Shown piece by piece: positions 1-8,408 of a DNA stretch of 64,000 nt (positions are counted from its first letter, which is position 1; each line of letters begins with the position of its first letter). The notes below the pieces were generated by a model. That model was not told the origin of the DNA and searched no databases. It saw only the letters and a program-made list of their open reading frames with translations. Location: contig NZ_CP039143.1 in assembly GCF_013343215.1 (NCBI RefSeq), positions 2,480,001 to 2,544,000 on the forward strand, in the 5' to 3' direction. Source of the stretch: Acinetobacter sp. 10FS3-1. GTDB lineage: Bacteria > Pseudomonadota > Gammaproteobacteria > Pseudomonadales > Moraxellaceae. Made by a program: the position numbers and the translations under genes.

Positions 1-449
1 CCGTCCTGTCCCTGTTCCATGACATCATCGTGACCATTGGTATTTTTGCGATGATGCAATGGCCATTTGATCTAACCGTTCTGGCAGCGCTTCTTGCGAT
101 TATTGGTTTCTCACTGAACGATAACATCGTGGTGTCGGACCGTATCCGTGAAAACTTCCGCAAAATTCGCGGTGCCGAACCGCTTGAGATCATCAACATT
201 GCCCTGACTGAAACCTTGCGCCGTACTATCCACACCTCCATGACCCTATTACTGGTGGTCGTGGCCATGATGGTCATGGGGGGTGAAGGTCTGAAATGGT
301 TCTCGATTGCGATGTTTATCGGGGTCTTTGTCGGTACCTATTCATCGATCTATATCGGGACAGCTTTTGCGCTATGGCGCGGTCTGAATCGTCAGGACTT
401 TATTGTACAAGTCAAACCTGAATTTGAAGACGAAGACCAGCTGCCATAA
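1..449 (+). CDS. secF: Protein translocase subunit SecF, C-terminal part (5' end outside window)
   Basis: Inner-membrane subunit of the SecDF complex, which uses the proton motive force to help pull exported proteins through SecYEG. The frame is open from base 3 and reads LSLFHDIIVTIGIF, a typical SecF transmembrane stretch, followed by the conserved cytoplasmic motif NDNIVVSDRIRENFRK and two more membrane segments near the C-terminus. Only about 148 residues are present, roughly the last half of a protein of about 320. secD would be expected upstream, outside the window. A strong terminator follows 25 bp after the stop. Confidence 0.95.
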   Translation, partial: VLSLFHDIIVTIGIFAMMQWPFDLTVLAALLAIIGFSLNDNIVVSDRIRENFRKIRGAEPLEIINIALTETLRRTIHTSMTLLLVVVAMMVMGGEGLKWFSIAMFIGVFVGTYSSIYIGTAFALWRGLNRQDFIVQVKPEFEDEDQLP

Positions 450-474
450 GCGGTCTTTTCACCTAATCAGTGTT

Positions 475-505
475 CAGCCCATCTTCGGATGGGCTGATTT
501 ATTTT
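475..505 (+). terminator. Rho-independent terminator of secF
   Basis: Perfect 9-bp stem, CAGCCCATC pairing with GATGGGCTG, closed by a TTCG tetraloop (484-487) and followed by ATTTATTTTC. It ends where the convergent regulator gene ends. Confidence 0.85.
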
Positions 506-1155
506 CAATTCACACCTATCTCTCTGGCCGGTAGAATGGCCACCACCCTATGCATCTTTTCAATATCGGATTTTTTAAAACTGACCGTCCGGCTAGCATC
601 CAGACTTTGAAACTGAAAACTGTTTTCTGTTTCAGCAATTAGTTCCACCATGAGCTGTAGGGCATTGTTCAGATATAAACAGATCATGTCCTGAGGCTGG
701 ACTTCTTGTCCTGGATCACAGACCACCCAGTAACCGGGCTTTAAAGCGGGAAAATAATGCTGATCATTAACCTGAATTGCATAGTAATCAGACGCAGATA
801 AGATTATAGGTGCTTTTCTGATAGTACCCAGCAAAGGACTTAAACGAAAAGCCTGCTGCTCAACAGTGTGCATTTGAAATAGAGCACACGATACTTGAGC
901 GGGGGACAACTCAGTCTGCGACTCTAGGACTTGATCCAGTAACAGGTTTTCCAGCCCCAGCTGCCGTTCCAGCTCCCGCGCAGCTTTGTCCCCTATCTGG
1001 CGTTTGCTATTCAGTAATTGGGTAATATAAGACGCTGACAGGCCAAAATGCTCACAAATGTCTTTGCCATTTTTAAAGCGCTGGCTGTCAATCAGATGGT
1101 CAATGAGCTTGGCCAGATTATGACGTCTGCGCTCAAATATTTCCGTCGCACTCAT
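505..1155 (-). CDS. HTH / S24 LexA-like transcriptional regulator, peptidase dyad apparently missing
   Basis: A 216-residue protein beginning MSATEIFERRRHN. Residues 1-75 form an XRE-type helix-turn-helix (ICEHFGLSASYITQLLNSKR). The C-terminal half resembles the S24 fold of phage CI/LexA repressors (YFPALKPGYWVVCDPGQ). Where active members have Gly-x-Ser-Met and a later Lys, this protein has NDQHYFPAL and LQLMVEL, so I see no Ser/Lys dyad and autocleavage is unlikely. The frame stays open to 1227, but those 24 extra codons are the end of the neighbouring insertion sequence, so I take ATG 1155. The original promoter region is split by that element 33 bp upstream. Target genes are unknown. Confidence 0.75.
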   Translation of the reverse strand: MSATEIFERRRHNLAKLIDHLIDSQRFKNGKDICEHFGLSASYITQLLNSKRQIGDKAARELERQLGLENLLLDQVLESQTELSPAQVSCALFQMHTVEQQAFRLSPLLGTIRKAPIILSASDYYAIQVNDQHYFPALKPGYWVVCDPGQEVQPQDMICLYLNNALQLMVELIAETENSFQFQSLDASRTVSFKKSDIEKMHRVVAILPAREIGVN

Positions 1156-1188
1156 ACTTTTAGCTGGTTTTTTTATTCTGAACAGACA

Positions 1189-1205
1189 TGTCTTGTCCTG
1201 AAATA
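1189..1205. repeat. IS terminal inverted repeat, transposase-distal end
   Basis: TGTCTTGTCCTGAAATA reading inwards; matches the other end at 15 of 17 positions. The adjacent 1186-1188 ACA is one copy of the target duplication. Confidence 0.85.
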
Positions 1206-1233
1206 GATTGACAGTATTCCACTTCAAACCGAG

Positions 1234-1995
1234 TTATGCAATTAGCTCGGTTTTAGTTTGCTCATACGTCTGATTCGGGGTGTTCATATTTAAACTTAAA
1301 TGTGGTCTATAGCAATTATAAATCATGATAGATTCCGCAATTAAGTGATCTAACTCCTTCATGGTTTGACATCGTGTAGTTAAAAACTCCTGCTTTAATA
1401 TTCCATTAATCCGCTCTGCTAATGCGTTCTGGTAACAGTCTCCTCCATCTGTCATAGAAGGACATACCCCATAATGGCGTAATGCCGATTGATATAGTTC
1501 AGAGCAATACTGAGAGCCTCTGTCTGAATGGTGAATCATCCTGGCTGCCCGATCTGTCACATGCTGCATCGCCATATGTAGTGCCTGCACAACATTCTCT
1601 GCACGCATATCATTCGATAACTTATAACCTTTAATCTGGCGGGTATAAGCATCTGTCACCAAGGATAAATAATGCACACCTTCAGCACTCTCAACATAGG
1701 TAATATCACTAACAAAGACTTCATTGGCTTGCACTGCTGAATAATCCTTTAATAAATTTGGATGCTTCTTCATCCAATGCTTGCTATCCGTAGTTTTTGT
1801 ATAGCGACGCTTAGGGCGAATCAATAAGTTATTTTCTTTCAATATTTTAAATAACTGATCCCGTCCACACTTTAAACCACGTTGCAACAATTTGCCTTTA
1901 ATAAGCCAATACAGCTTACGTGTTCCGATACTTGGCATGAGACAGCGATATTCCATAACCAACTCAAGTATTTGTTCAGTTGCTTGTGCAGTCAT
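1234..1995 (-). CDS. IS3-family transposase OrfB (DDE integrase domain)
   Basis: Catalytic half of the transposase, 253 residues from its first ATG. The acidic triad is D97 (FVSDITY), D158 (HHSDRGSQY) and E194 (NALAERING), giving the DD(35)E spacing of IS3 and retroviral integrases; the C-terminus has the usual NCYRPHLSL block. The frame is open upstream of 1995 through LSVSRYCQWLGITRQAYYQ to the slippery site at 2112-2118. The active enzyme is therefore probably an OrfAB fusion made by -1 frameshifting from orfA, and the ATG at 1995 may not be used. Confidence 0.93.
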   Translation of the reverse strand: MTAQATEQILELVMEYRCLMPSIGTRKLYWLIKGKLLQRGLKCGRDQLFKILKENNLLIRPKRRYTKTTDSKHWMKKHPNLLKDYSAVQANEVFVSDITYVESAEGVHYLSLVTDAYTRQIKGYKLSNDMRAENVVQALHMAMQHVTDRAARMIHHSDRGSQYCSELYQSALRHYGVCPSMTDGGDCYQNALAERINGILKQEFLTTRCQTMKELDHLIAESIMIYNCYRPHLSLNMNTPNQTYEQTKTELIA

Positions 1996-2066
1996 TTGAG
2001 CACGTTTTTCTGCTTGATAATAAGCTTGTCGAGTGATTCCTAACCACTGACAATAACGTGAAACGC

Positions 2067-2456
2067 TTAGTCTTCTTTGGCTTTGCCAATCTTTGAAACG
2101 TGCTCGGTATACTTTTTTCCAAGATCAGTCCCACACTCTTTATCAATGTGATAAATCACATCCTGTATAAATTCAGTTTTGAGCTTTTCTGCGGCTAACT
2201 GTTTTTCTAATTGGCGGATTCGTTGTTGGGGGGTCAATTGGCGTTTAGAAGAAGTCGGCATATTCGAAGTCCAGTCCTGTTGTCCGTGCTTGCGTAACCA
2301 TACCAGCACAGTTGATCTTCCTTGAATACCATATTTTGCCTGAGCTTGCTTATAAGTAATTTGCCCTTTTTCTACTTCATGTACCACCATCATTTTAAAG
2401 GCAAAGCTATAGTCACGTTGTGTACGTTTAACTCGTTGTTCTCGTTTATGTTCCAT
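2067..2456 (-). CDS. IS3-family transposase OrfA (HTH and leucine zipper)
   Basis: 129 residues. The N-terminal half is a helix-turn-helix of the IS3 OrfA type (YKQAQAKYGIQGRSTVLVWL) that would recognise the element's ends. A heptad-like segment follows (QQRIRQLEKQLAAEKLKTEFI), probably for multimerisation. It ends KAKED* and overlaps orfB, which is read in the -1 frame. OrfA alone usually acts as a regulator of transposition, while the fusion is the transposase. Confidence 0.9.
   Translation of the reverse strand: MEHKREQRVKRTQRDYSFAFKMMVVHEVEKGQITYKQAQAKYGIQGRSTVLVWLRKHGQQDWTSNMPTSSKRQLTPQQRIRQLEKQLAAEKLKTEFIQDVIYHIDKECGTDLGKKYTEHVSKIGKAKED
2112..2118 (-). other. Programmed -1 ribosomal frameshift heptamer A_AAA_AAG
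   Basis: On the minus strand orfA reads GGA AAA AAG TAT, so the heptamer A AAA AAG is in the correct phase for a tandem -1 slip. The -1 frame is then open (VYRARFKDWQSQRRLSVSRY) straight into orfB. This is the classic IS3-family signal. Confidence 0.85.
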
Positions 2457-2482
2457 AAAATAAGTCTCTTAAGGTGTAAACT

Positions 2483-2499
2483 TATTTCAGGACGGGACA
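2483..2499. repeat. IS terminal inverted repeat, orfA-proximal end
   Basis: Complement reads TGTCCCGTCCTGAAATA. It lies 26 bp upstream of the orfA start and is followed at 2500-2502 by the second ACA target copy. Confidence 0.85.
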
Positions 2500-2510
2500 A
2501 CACCTTACAA

Positions 2511-2542
2511 CAAAAAAGCCCGCAATTGAATTGCGGGCTTTT
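2511..2542 (-). terminator. Rho-independent terminator of relA
   Basis: Near-perfect palindrome AAAAGCCCGCAATT / AATTGCGGGCTTTT centred on 2528. On the minus strand it is followed by a run of T. It lies 19 bp after the relA stop and just before the IS target site. Confidence 0.85.
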
Positions 2543-2560
2543 AAAGTATTCGATCAGAAA

Positions 2561-4867
2561 TTAATTGCCTTGTACCAGACGGCGTGCACTGATAATTCCC
2601 GGTTGCTGCTCAAGACGGGCCAGCAGTTTGGACAGTTGCGCCAGGCCTTTTACTTCAATCAGCAATTTCATATTGGCAATACCATCGGACTCCGAGATCG
2701 TATTGACCTGACGGATATTAATCTGATCCGAGAAAATGACCTGGGTCAGGTCTTTCAAGAGACCCCGGCGATCATAGGCTTCCACCACAATCTGTACACT
2801 TTGCCCCCGGGTTGGCTGCATTTCCCAGTCCGCTTCTACTGCACGTTCCGGTTCCTGATTAATCATGCGCACATAGTCCGGACAAGCCACCTTATGAATG
2901 CTTACCCCACGGTTCAAGGTAATATAACCTGCAATAGACTCACCATGCACTGGTTGACAGCACTGCGCAATATGCAGTTCTACATTATCCAGACCATCGA
3001 TCAGAATCCCGTGCGCTGAAAGCGTGTGACTGGCCCGTGGATTTAAAGCCGGCTTCAGCACCAGTTCCGGCTCATCCTGATCCAGATGCATATGACGGTT
3101 CACCTGATTGATCAGGGCATGCAGGCTAATATCGCCATTTACGATGCCAATCAGGATATCATCACCATTTTTTACATTAAAATGGTTACAATAATCACTC
3201 AAATCAATGGATTTTGGATGAATCGCCAGACGTGAAAGTTCTTTATTCAGTACATCACGGCCCACTTCCAGATTCTTGCTACGATCCTGCTGGCGGAACC
3301 AGTGACGCAATTTATCCCGCGCACGTGCTGTCCGGATATAGCCCAGTGAATTCACCAGCCAGTCCCGGTTCGGCTCACGGTCTTTCTTGGTCAGAATTTC
3401 AACCTGCTCACCGGTTTTTAAGGTATAGGTCAGCGGCACATAACGCTGATTGACCCGCGCGGCATAACATTTGTTCCCGACTTCAGTATGCACATGGTAG
3501 GCAAAATCCAGCACTGTCGAGCCACGTGGCAGCTCCTTAATATCCCCATCACGACTAAATACATAGATTTTTTCAAAACCTTCAAATTCTTGAATATGCT
3601 CAAAATTTTCGGTTTCATCATCTGTTTTATAGGCACTGGCCTCATTACGTTCCTGATAATGCTCCAGCACAGCACGCAAGGAATGCAGACGATGGTTAAA
3701 GGAATGATCGGTATTTTTTGAGCCTTCCTTATAGTTAAAGTGTGAACAGACCCCCAATTCTGCCTCTTCATGCATCTGATAGGTACGGATCTGCACTTCG
3801 AGCGATTTGTTTTCGGCTATTACCGCCGTATGCAAGGAACGGTAACCGTTCGCTTTGGGGTTAGTAATATAGTCATCAAACTGATGTGGAATATGTCGCC
3901 AGATCTGATGAACAATCCCTAAGGTGTGGTAGCATTCCGGCACATTTTTTACCAGGACCCGTAATGCACGAATATCATAAAGCTGGTCGAAGCTCAGGTT
4001 TTTGCTTTTCATTTTTCGATAAATCGAATAAATGTGTTTTACCCGGCCACTGATTTCAGCGTCGATATTATACTCACTCAGTTCAGTACGCAGCTTATCA
4101 ATAACAAACTGAATATACTGCTCACGCTCCAAACGTTTTTCATTCAATAAAGAAGCGATTTCTTTATAGCGTTCAGGCGCCAGATAACGGAAAGCCAGAT
4201 CTTCCAGCTCCCACTTCAACTGGGCAATGCCCAAACGGTGGGCAAGCGGTGAGTAAATGGTCAAAATTTCCCGGGCTACCCGTTCCTGACGCTCACGCGA
4301 AGAATTAGTCAGTTCACGTAAGGCATAGGTACGCTCGGCAAGCTTGATCAAGACCACCCGCACATCTTCGGTGACCGAAATCAGCATCTTGTAAATACCG
4401 GTCAGATGTTCACGCTGGTTATTATTGAAATGGTCTTCCAGACGTTTATTCTTTTCAATCAGCTCGGACAACTTACCCATTGCGAGGGTACCTTTGACCA
4501 GGTTATGCACCTGTTCGCCAAACCTTTCCCGCACTTCTGCCAGCGGCATGACCCCTTCACGCACGGAACGATAGAGCATCGCAGCCGATAAGGTATCTTC
4601 ATCCACATGCAGATGCGCCAGAATATCGGCCATTTCAATACCGGTATAGAAGGTATTGGACCGATGCTGAATCGTACTTTGCAGCTCATATTGTAATGTT
4701 AAATGAGCGACTTCCTCGAGCTGCGTTAAGGGTGCTCCATCTAATATGCCACGAACCCGCTCTAACCATTCGGTCAGATCTTGGTGTGCTTGTTCGGCAT
4801 GTTCTACAGTCGTCTCCTGTGACAACTCATTGAGTCGCCCAGGCAGTTGTTCACGCACTGTGACCAT
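2561..4867 (-). CDS. relA: GTP pyrophosphokinase RelA, (p)ppGpp synthetase
   Basis: Ribosome-associated alarmone synthetase of the stringent response, transferring pyrophosphate from ATP to GTP/GDP. 768 residues: a degenerate HD domain (about 45-200), synthetase domain (about 240-360, with QFDDYITNPKANGYRSLHT), TGS (about 415-475), and ACT at the C-terminus. Where bifunctional SpoT has a His-Asp pair this protein reads AAMLYRSVREG, so hydrolase activity should be absent. The FDD acidic motif is the RelA-type rather than the SpoT RxKD type. The neighbour rlmD supports RelA, because rlmD-relA is a common gammaproteobacterial pair. ATG at 4867 has a good AGGAG site. Confidence 0.93.
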   Translation of the reverse strand: MVTVREQLPGRLNELSQETTVEHAEQAHQDLTEWLERVRGILDGAPLTQLEEVAHLTLQYELQSTIQHRSNTFYTGIEMADILAHLHVDEDTLSAAMLYRSVREGVMPLAEVRERFGEQVHNLVKGTLAMGKLSELIEKNKRLEDHFNNNQREHLTGIYKMLISVTEDVRVVLIKLAERTYALRELTNSSRERQERVAREILTIYSPLAHRLGIAQLKWELEDLAFRYLAPERYKEIASLLNEKRLEREQYIQFVIDKLRTELSEYNIDAEISGRVKHIYSIYRKMKSKNLSFDQLYDIRALRVLVKNVPECYHTLGIVHQIWRHIPHQFDDYITNPKANGYRSLHTAVIAENKSLEVQIRTYQMHEEAELGVCSHFNYKEGSKNTDHSFNHRLHSLRAVLEHYQERNEASAYKTDDETENFEHIQEFEGFEKIYVFSRDGDIKELPRGSTVLDFAYHVHTEVGNKCYAARVNQRYVPLTYTLKTGEQVEILTKKDREPNRDWLVNSLGYIRTARARDKLRHWFRQQDRSKNLEVGRDVLNKELSRLAIHPKSIDLSDYCNHFNVKNGDDILIGIVNGDISLHALINQVNRHMHLDQDEPELVLKPALNPRASHTLSAHGILIDGLDNVELHIAQCCQPVHGESIAGYITLNRGVSIHKVACPDYVRMINQEPERAVEADWEMQPTRGQSVQIVVEAYDRRGLLKDLTQVIFSDQINIRQVNTISESDGIANMKLLIEVKGLAQLSKLLARLEQQPGIISARRLVQGN

Positions 4868-4911
4868 ACCCTTCTCCTACTTTTAGATACATCATCTCTT
4901 TAATCGTTTAT

Positions 4912-6288
4912 TTAATTTTCTTTTTCGAACAAGGCGATCGATTCTACATGGCCGGTATGGGTAAACATATCCATCACTCCGGCCCGTTTCAGGCGATAAC
5001 CCTGTTGTGTCAAAATTCCCGCATCTCTTGCCAGGGTTGCCGGATTACATGACACATAAACGATTCTTTTTGCGCCAAATTTAGGCACATACTGCATTAC
5101 TTCTTCCGCTCCTGAGCGTGGTGGGTCGATTAATAATGCATCAAAACCCTGTTTTGCCCAAACCTGCTGCGAAAAATCTTTGGTTAAATCTTGTGAATAA
5201 AACGAAATCTGTTCAATCCCATTTAATCTGGCATTTTCCCGACCACGTTGTACCATTTCTTCACTACCTTCCACGCCCACAACCCGACCTGAAGGCCCCA
5301 CACAGCGTGACAAAGGTAAGGAAAAGTTTCCTAATCCACAAAACAGATCCAGAACCCTTTCGCCTTGCTGCAGTTGAAGCAAATCACATGCCAAATGGAC
5401 CATCTGCGAGTTAATAGTCGAATTTACCTGAGTAAAGTCTGAAGGATTAAACCCGAATGTGACGGCGAAGTCATCAAGACCATAGTGCAAGCGTGCAGCA
5501 GCTTGCGAGTCGTCCATACGCTGCAGCGTATCCTTGCCCACAGGCTGCAAATACAGCTGCCAGCCTTTATCTAACGTAAATTGGCGCAATTGGTTGACAT
5601 CTTCTGCTGATAGTTTTGCAGTTTCCCGAACCGTCAGCGCAATTTCTGTATCACCCATGGCTAATTCTATATGACCGATGTCGGCCTGACCATTTAGACT
5701 TTGGAGCAATTGTTTAAGAGCTGTAACCGAGCCGAACTCACGATCCAGAATCATGCAACGGTCAATTGAAGTCAGCCTGTTGGACTGGTTTTCACGAAAT
5801 CCCACCACCAGTTGGTCTTTCTGTGCGATATAGCGCACGCCAATCCGGGCTTTACGGCGATAATCTTCACGCTGGGAACGCAAAGGCATCAGCCATTGTT
5901 CCGGCTGGATGCCTGCAAAATGTGCCAGATGCGATTGCAATACATTCTGCTTCAGCTCAATCTGGGCATCGGGATGAATGTGTTGCATATTACAGCCACC
6001 ACATATCCCAAAATGCGGACAGATAGGCTGGATACGCATATCAGAAGGTGCACTCAGCAGTTCTATACTGTCGGCTTCTTCCAGCTTTTTGACTTCACGG
6101 CTAATACGGGCACGCACGGTTTCACCCGGCAGCGCATAGCGGATAAACACTTTCTTGCCGTGTTTTTCAGGCGGATGATCGGGATGGGTGCCATAGTGAG
6201 CTATGCCACGCCCTTCATGGGAAAGCGACTCAACCTGAAAAATATACTCGGATGGCTGTTGGAGACGGGGTCGAGCGCGATGTTTCAT
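4912..6288 (-). CDS. rlmD: 23S rRNA (uracil-1939-C5)-methyltransferase RlmD
   Basis: SAM-dependent enzyme making m5U1939 in 23S rRNA. 458 residues, normal for the family. An N-terminal TRAM-like RNA-binding segment ([17 protein letters not shown]) is followed by the 4Fe-4S cysteine set ([11 protein letters not shown], plus Cys in IDRCMILD). The SAM motif is [14 protein letters not shown], then IDPPRSG, and the nucleophilic cysteine lies in [11 protein letters not shown]. Six bases separate it from the upstream exonuclease gene and 44 from relA, so all are probably co-transcribed leftwards. Confidence 0.93.
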   Translation of the reverse strand: MKHRARPRLQQPSEYIFQVESLSHEGRGIAHYGTHPDHPPEKHGKKVFIRYALPGETVRARISREVKKLEEADSIELLSAPSDMRIQPICPHFGICGGCNMQHIHPDAQIELKQNVLQSHLAHFAGIQPEQWLMPLRSQREDYRRKARIGVRYIAQKDQLVVGFRENQSNRLTSIDRCMILDREFGSVTALKQLLQSLNGQADIGHIELAMGDTEIALTVRETAKLSAEDVNQLRQFTLDKGWQLYLQPVGKDTLQRMDDSQAAARLHYGLDDFAVTFGFNPSDFTQVNSTINSQMVHLACDLLQLQQGERVLDLFCGLGNFSLPLSRCVGPSGRVVGVEGSEEMVQRGRENARLNGIEQISFYSQDLTKDFSQQVWAKQGFDALLIDPPRSGAEEVMQYVPKFGAKRIVYVSCNPATLARDAGILTQQGYRLKRAGVMDMFTHTGHVESIALFEKEN

Positions 6289-6294
6289 GAAAAC

Positions 6295-7113
6295 CTAATC
6301 TGTGGAGAGTGGAAAATCAAAACGGGTAAATGCAGTCTGCTGCGCAGTTTCGCGCCAGCGGCTTAAAAAATCTGCATGCTGCGGCTGGGTCTGCAAATAT
6401 TGAATGGTGCTTTGCAACAGATGCTGATAATCCGGCAATAACAGCTGCCCTTTTAGCAAAAGCCAGCGAATATATACCAGCCAGGTATTCAGAACATCGC
6501 CTTCACAATAACTGGTGATTTCAGTCCATTGCTGGTCGCGGACGTAATTCGGTATACGGTACACACCATCACCGCGTTTTCCCGGATAACCCAGCAAGTG
6601 CGCCACATCATCAAGTTTTTGAAAATGCCGCGCATGAAACATGGCCATGACATCCATCAAATCGATATGGCGCTGATGGTAACGATTCTGGTAGTTATTA
6701 TAACGCTTTTGTGTGTCAATTTCGCCCTGGTCGAACAGGCTGGGGGCTGAAAGGCCATGATACATGGCACGGTATAAAATTACCGGTAAATCAAACTGTG
6801 AGCCGTTCCAGCTCACCAGGGTCGGATGACGCTTGTCAAAAATAGACAGAAATTTTTTTAAAATCTCTGCTTCGCTGTCCTGTTCCTGACTAAAAGAAAA
6901 CAGGCGCATGCCCTGCTCATCCATCCATAAACCGGAAATACAGACAATCTCATGCAGAGGCAAACGCTGAAAATCCGAACCAGATTCCTGACGGCGTAAT
7001 TTGGTCAGGGCCTGCTCGAGGTCTGCCTCGGGCAGATCCAGACCAAACAGATGAGCGCCTGATTTAAGATCGGTTTGGGTTTCAATATCGAAAGTTAAAA
7101 CAGGCAAGCGCAT
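6295..7113 (-). CDS. Predicted 3'-5' exonuclease related to the PolB exonuclease domain
   Basis: 272 residues with the DEDD exonuclease motifs in order: Exo I LTFDIETQTDL near the N-terminus, Exo II SWNGSQFDLPVI near residue 100, Exo III-like SYCEGDVLNTWL near residue 205. This matches the stand-alone PF10108-type family, an RNase-H-fold nuclease domain without a polymerase. The physiological substrate is not established. It lies 6 bp before rlmD and 17 bp after cysM in one leftward cluster. Confidence 0.8.
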   Translation of the reverse strand: MRLPVLTFDIETQTDLKSGAHLFGLDLPEADLEQALTKLRRQESGSDFQRLPLHEIVCISGLWMDEQGMRLFSFSQEQDSEAEILKKFLSIFDKRHPTLVSWNGSQFDLPVILYRAMYHGLSAPSLFDQGEIDTQKRYNNYQNRYHQRHIDLMDVMAMFHARHFQKLDDVAHLLGYPGKRGDGVYRIPNYVRDQQWTEITSYCEGDVLNTWLVYIRWLLLKGQLLLPDYQHLLQSTIQYLQTQPQHADFLSRWRETAQQTAFTRFDFPLSTD

Positions 7114-7130
7114 AAACGATTTCTCAACAA

Positions 7131-8060
7131 TTATTCGGGATCTTCTACAGAGAACAGGCCGGTAGACAGATAACGGTCACCCCGGTCACAGATGATACAG
7201 ACTATCACAGCGCCTGGATGCGCTTCGGCCAACTGAATGGAGGCCCAAACAGCTCCGCCTGATGAGGTGCCAGCACTAATACCTTCTTTTTGGGCCAGTT
7301 TACGCATGGTTCTTTCAGCTTCAATCTGCGGAATATCCATAATACGATCAATCCGGCTACGGTCAAAAATCGTTGGCAGATATTCTTCCGGCCAGCGACG
7401 AATGCCGGCAATACTTGAGCCATCCGAAGGCTGCAAGCCTACAATCTGAATTTCCGGGTTCATTTCTTTCAGGTACTTGGACACCCCCATGATTGTGCCA
7501 GTCGTTCCCATGGAACTCACAAAATGGGTAATCTTGCCACCCGTCTGCTGCCAGATTTCTGGACCGGTGGTCAGGTAGTGTGCTTCGACATTATCCGGAT
7601 TACCAAACTGGTTTAGAACCAGCCCCTTACCTTCTGCCTGCATTTGCAAGGCCAGATCGCGCGCGCCTTCCATGCCCTGCTCTTTGCTTACTTCAATCAG
7701 CTCGGCCCCATAAGCACGCATAGCATCCTTACGTTCCTGACTCATGTTGCTCGGCATGATCAGCTTCATGTTGTAACCGCGCATGGCAGACACCATCGCC
7801 AATGCAATTCCCGTATTTCCGCTGGTTGCCTCAATCAAGGTATCGCCGGGCTGGATCTGCCCGCGTTTTTCTGCCTGCATGATCATATTGTATGCCGGAC
7901 GGTCCTTCACTGAACCTGCCGGATTATTGCCCTCGAGCTTGGCCAATACAGTCGCTTGAGTATGACTTGCCAGACGCTGCAAACGCACCAGTGGCGTTTT
8001 ACCCACACAATGGTCTAACAAAAATTCATCGGCTTGGAAATCGGGGTATGTATTACTCAT
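7131..8060 (-). CDS. cysM: Cysteine synthase B (O-acetylserine sulfhydrylase B)
   Basis: PLP enzyme that makes cysteine from O-acetylserine and sulfide; the B isozyme can also use thiosulfate. From ATG 8060 (AGGTG site 8 bp upstream) it has 309 residues. A GTG three codons further upstream is less likely. The PLP lysine is K52 in NPAGSVKDRPAYN, with the phosphate and substrate loops EATSGNTGIALA and SAGTSSGGAVWAS. It is the first gene of the leftward cysM-exonuclease-rlmD-relA cluster and is divergent from gacS, as I recall for Acinetobacter. Confidence 0.92.
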   Translation of the reverse strand: MSNTYPDFQADEFLLDHCVGKTPLVRLQRLASHTQATVLAKLEGNNPAGSVKDRPAYNMIMQAEKRGQIQPGDTLIEATSGNTGIALAMVSAMRGYNMKLIMPSNMSQERKDAMRAYGAELIEVSKEQGMEGARDLALQMQAEGKGLVLNQFGNPDNVEAHYLTTGPEIWQQTGGKITHFVSSMGTTGTIMGVSKYLKEMNPEIQIVGLQPSDGSSIAGIRRWPEEYLPTIFDRSRIDRIMDIPQIEAERTMRKLAQKEGISAGTSSGGAVWASIQLAEAHPGAVIVCIICDRGDRYLSTGLFSVEDPE

Positions 8061-8408
8061 TATTTGCACCTATATCGATGTGCGACTATTGTATGAAAAA
8101 ATACTTTTCCCTGCATCCATTTCCCCTTTCTTTTTCCTTCCTACGGCTTGCAGACTGCTCCGCTTTATCAAAAATGGATTCAAAAACAGGTTTTTTCAAA
8201 AGATTAGTTCAAATCTATACTATTTGAAAAGGATGGCATCCTGTCATATCTTTGCATTTTTATCTGAGCAAATGTGCAGGATAGCTCTTTTATAAACCCG
8301 ATGATCAGTATTTCACGGCGGCTACCTGAATAAAAATAATGCTTAAATTTTAACTGTCAATTTAAAGCATGCTAATATGCCCGACATAAGGAAAATACTG
8401 CTTAAATC
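8061..8408. other. Divergent intergenic region between cysM and gacS
   Basis: About 350 bp with no convincing gene. It holds an inverted repeat TTCAAAT-CTATACT-ATTTGAA at 8208-8228 whose spacer contains a plus-strand -10-like TATACT, and a candidate gacS promoter at 8350-8378. Promoters for cysM must also lie here, but I could not place one confidently. Confidence 0.5.
8350..8378 (+). promoter_or_regulatory. Candidate gacS promoter
   Basis: TTAACT (8350-8355), 17-bp spacer, TAATAT (8373-8378); each box matches the sigma-70 consensus at 4 of 6 positions. The predicted start would leave a leader of about 25 nt before ATG 8409. Confidence 0.35.

Larger units (their letters stand above)
1189..2499 (-). 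mobile_element. Complete IS3-family insertion sequence (1311 bp)
   Basis: Ends are defined by imperfect 17-bp terminal inverted repeats, TGTCTTGTCCTGAAATA at 1189-1205 and the complement of TGTCCCGTCCTGAAATA at 2483-2499 (two mismatches). The element is flanked by a 3-bp target duplication ACA (1186-1188 and 2500-2502). It carries orfA and orfB in overlapping frames with a -1 slippery heptamer, the hallmark organisation of IS3. Both frames and the catalytic triad are intact, so it may still be mobile. It sits between relA's terminator and the S24-like regulator and points towards the regulator. Confidence 0.92.

Noticed and set aside
1156..1227. 24-codon N-terminal extension of the S24-like regulator
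   Set aside because: Encoded by the IS end and flank, unlike the family; the native start is ATG 1155.
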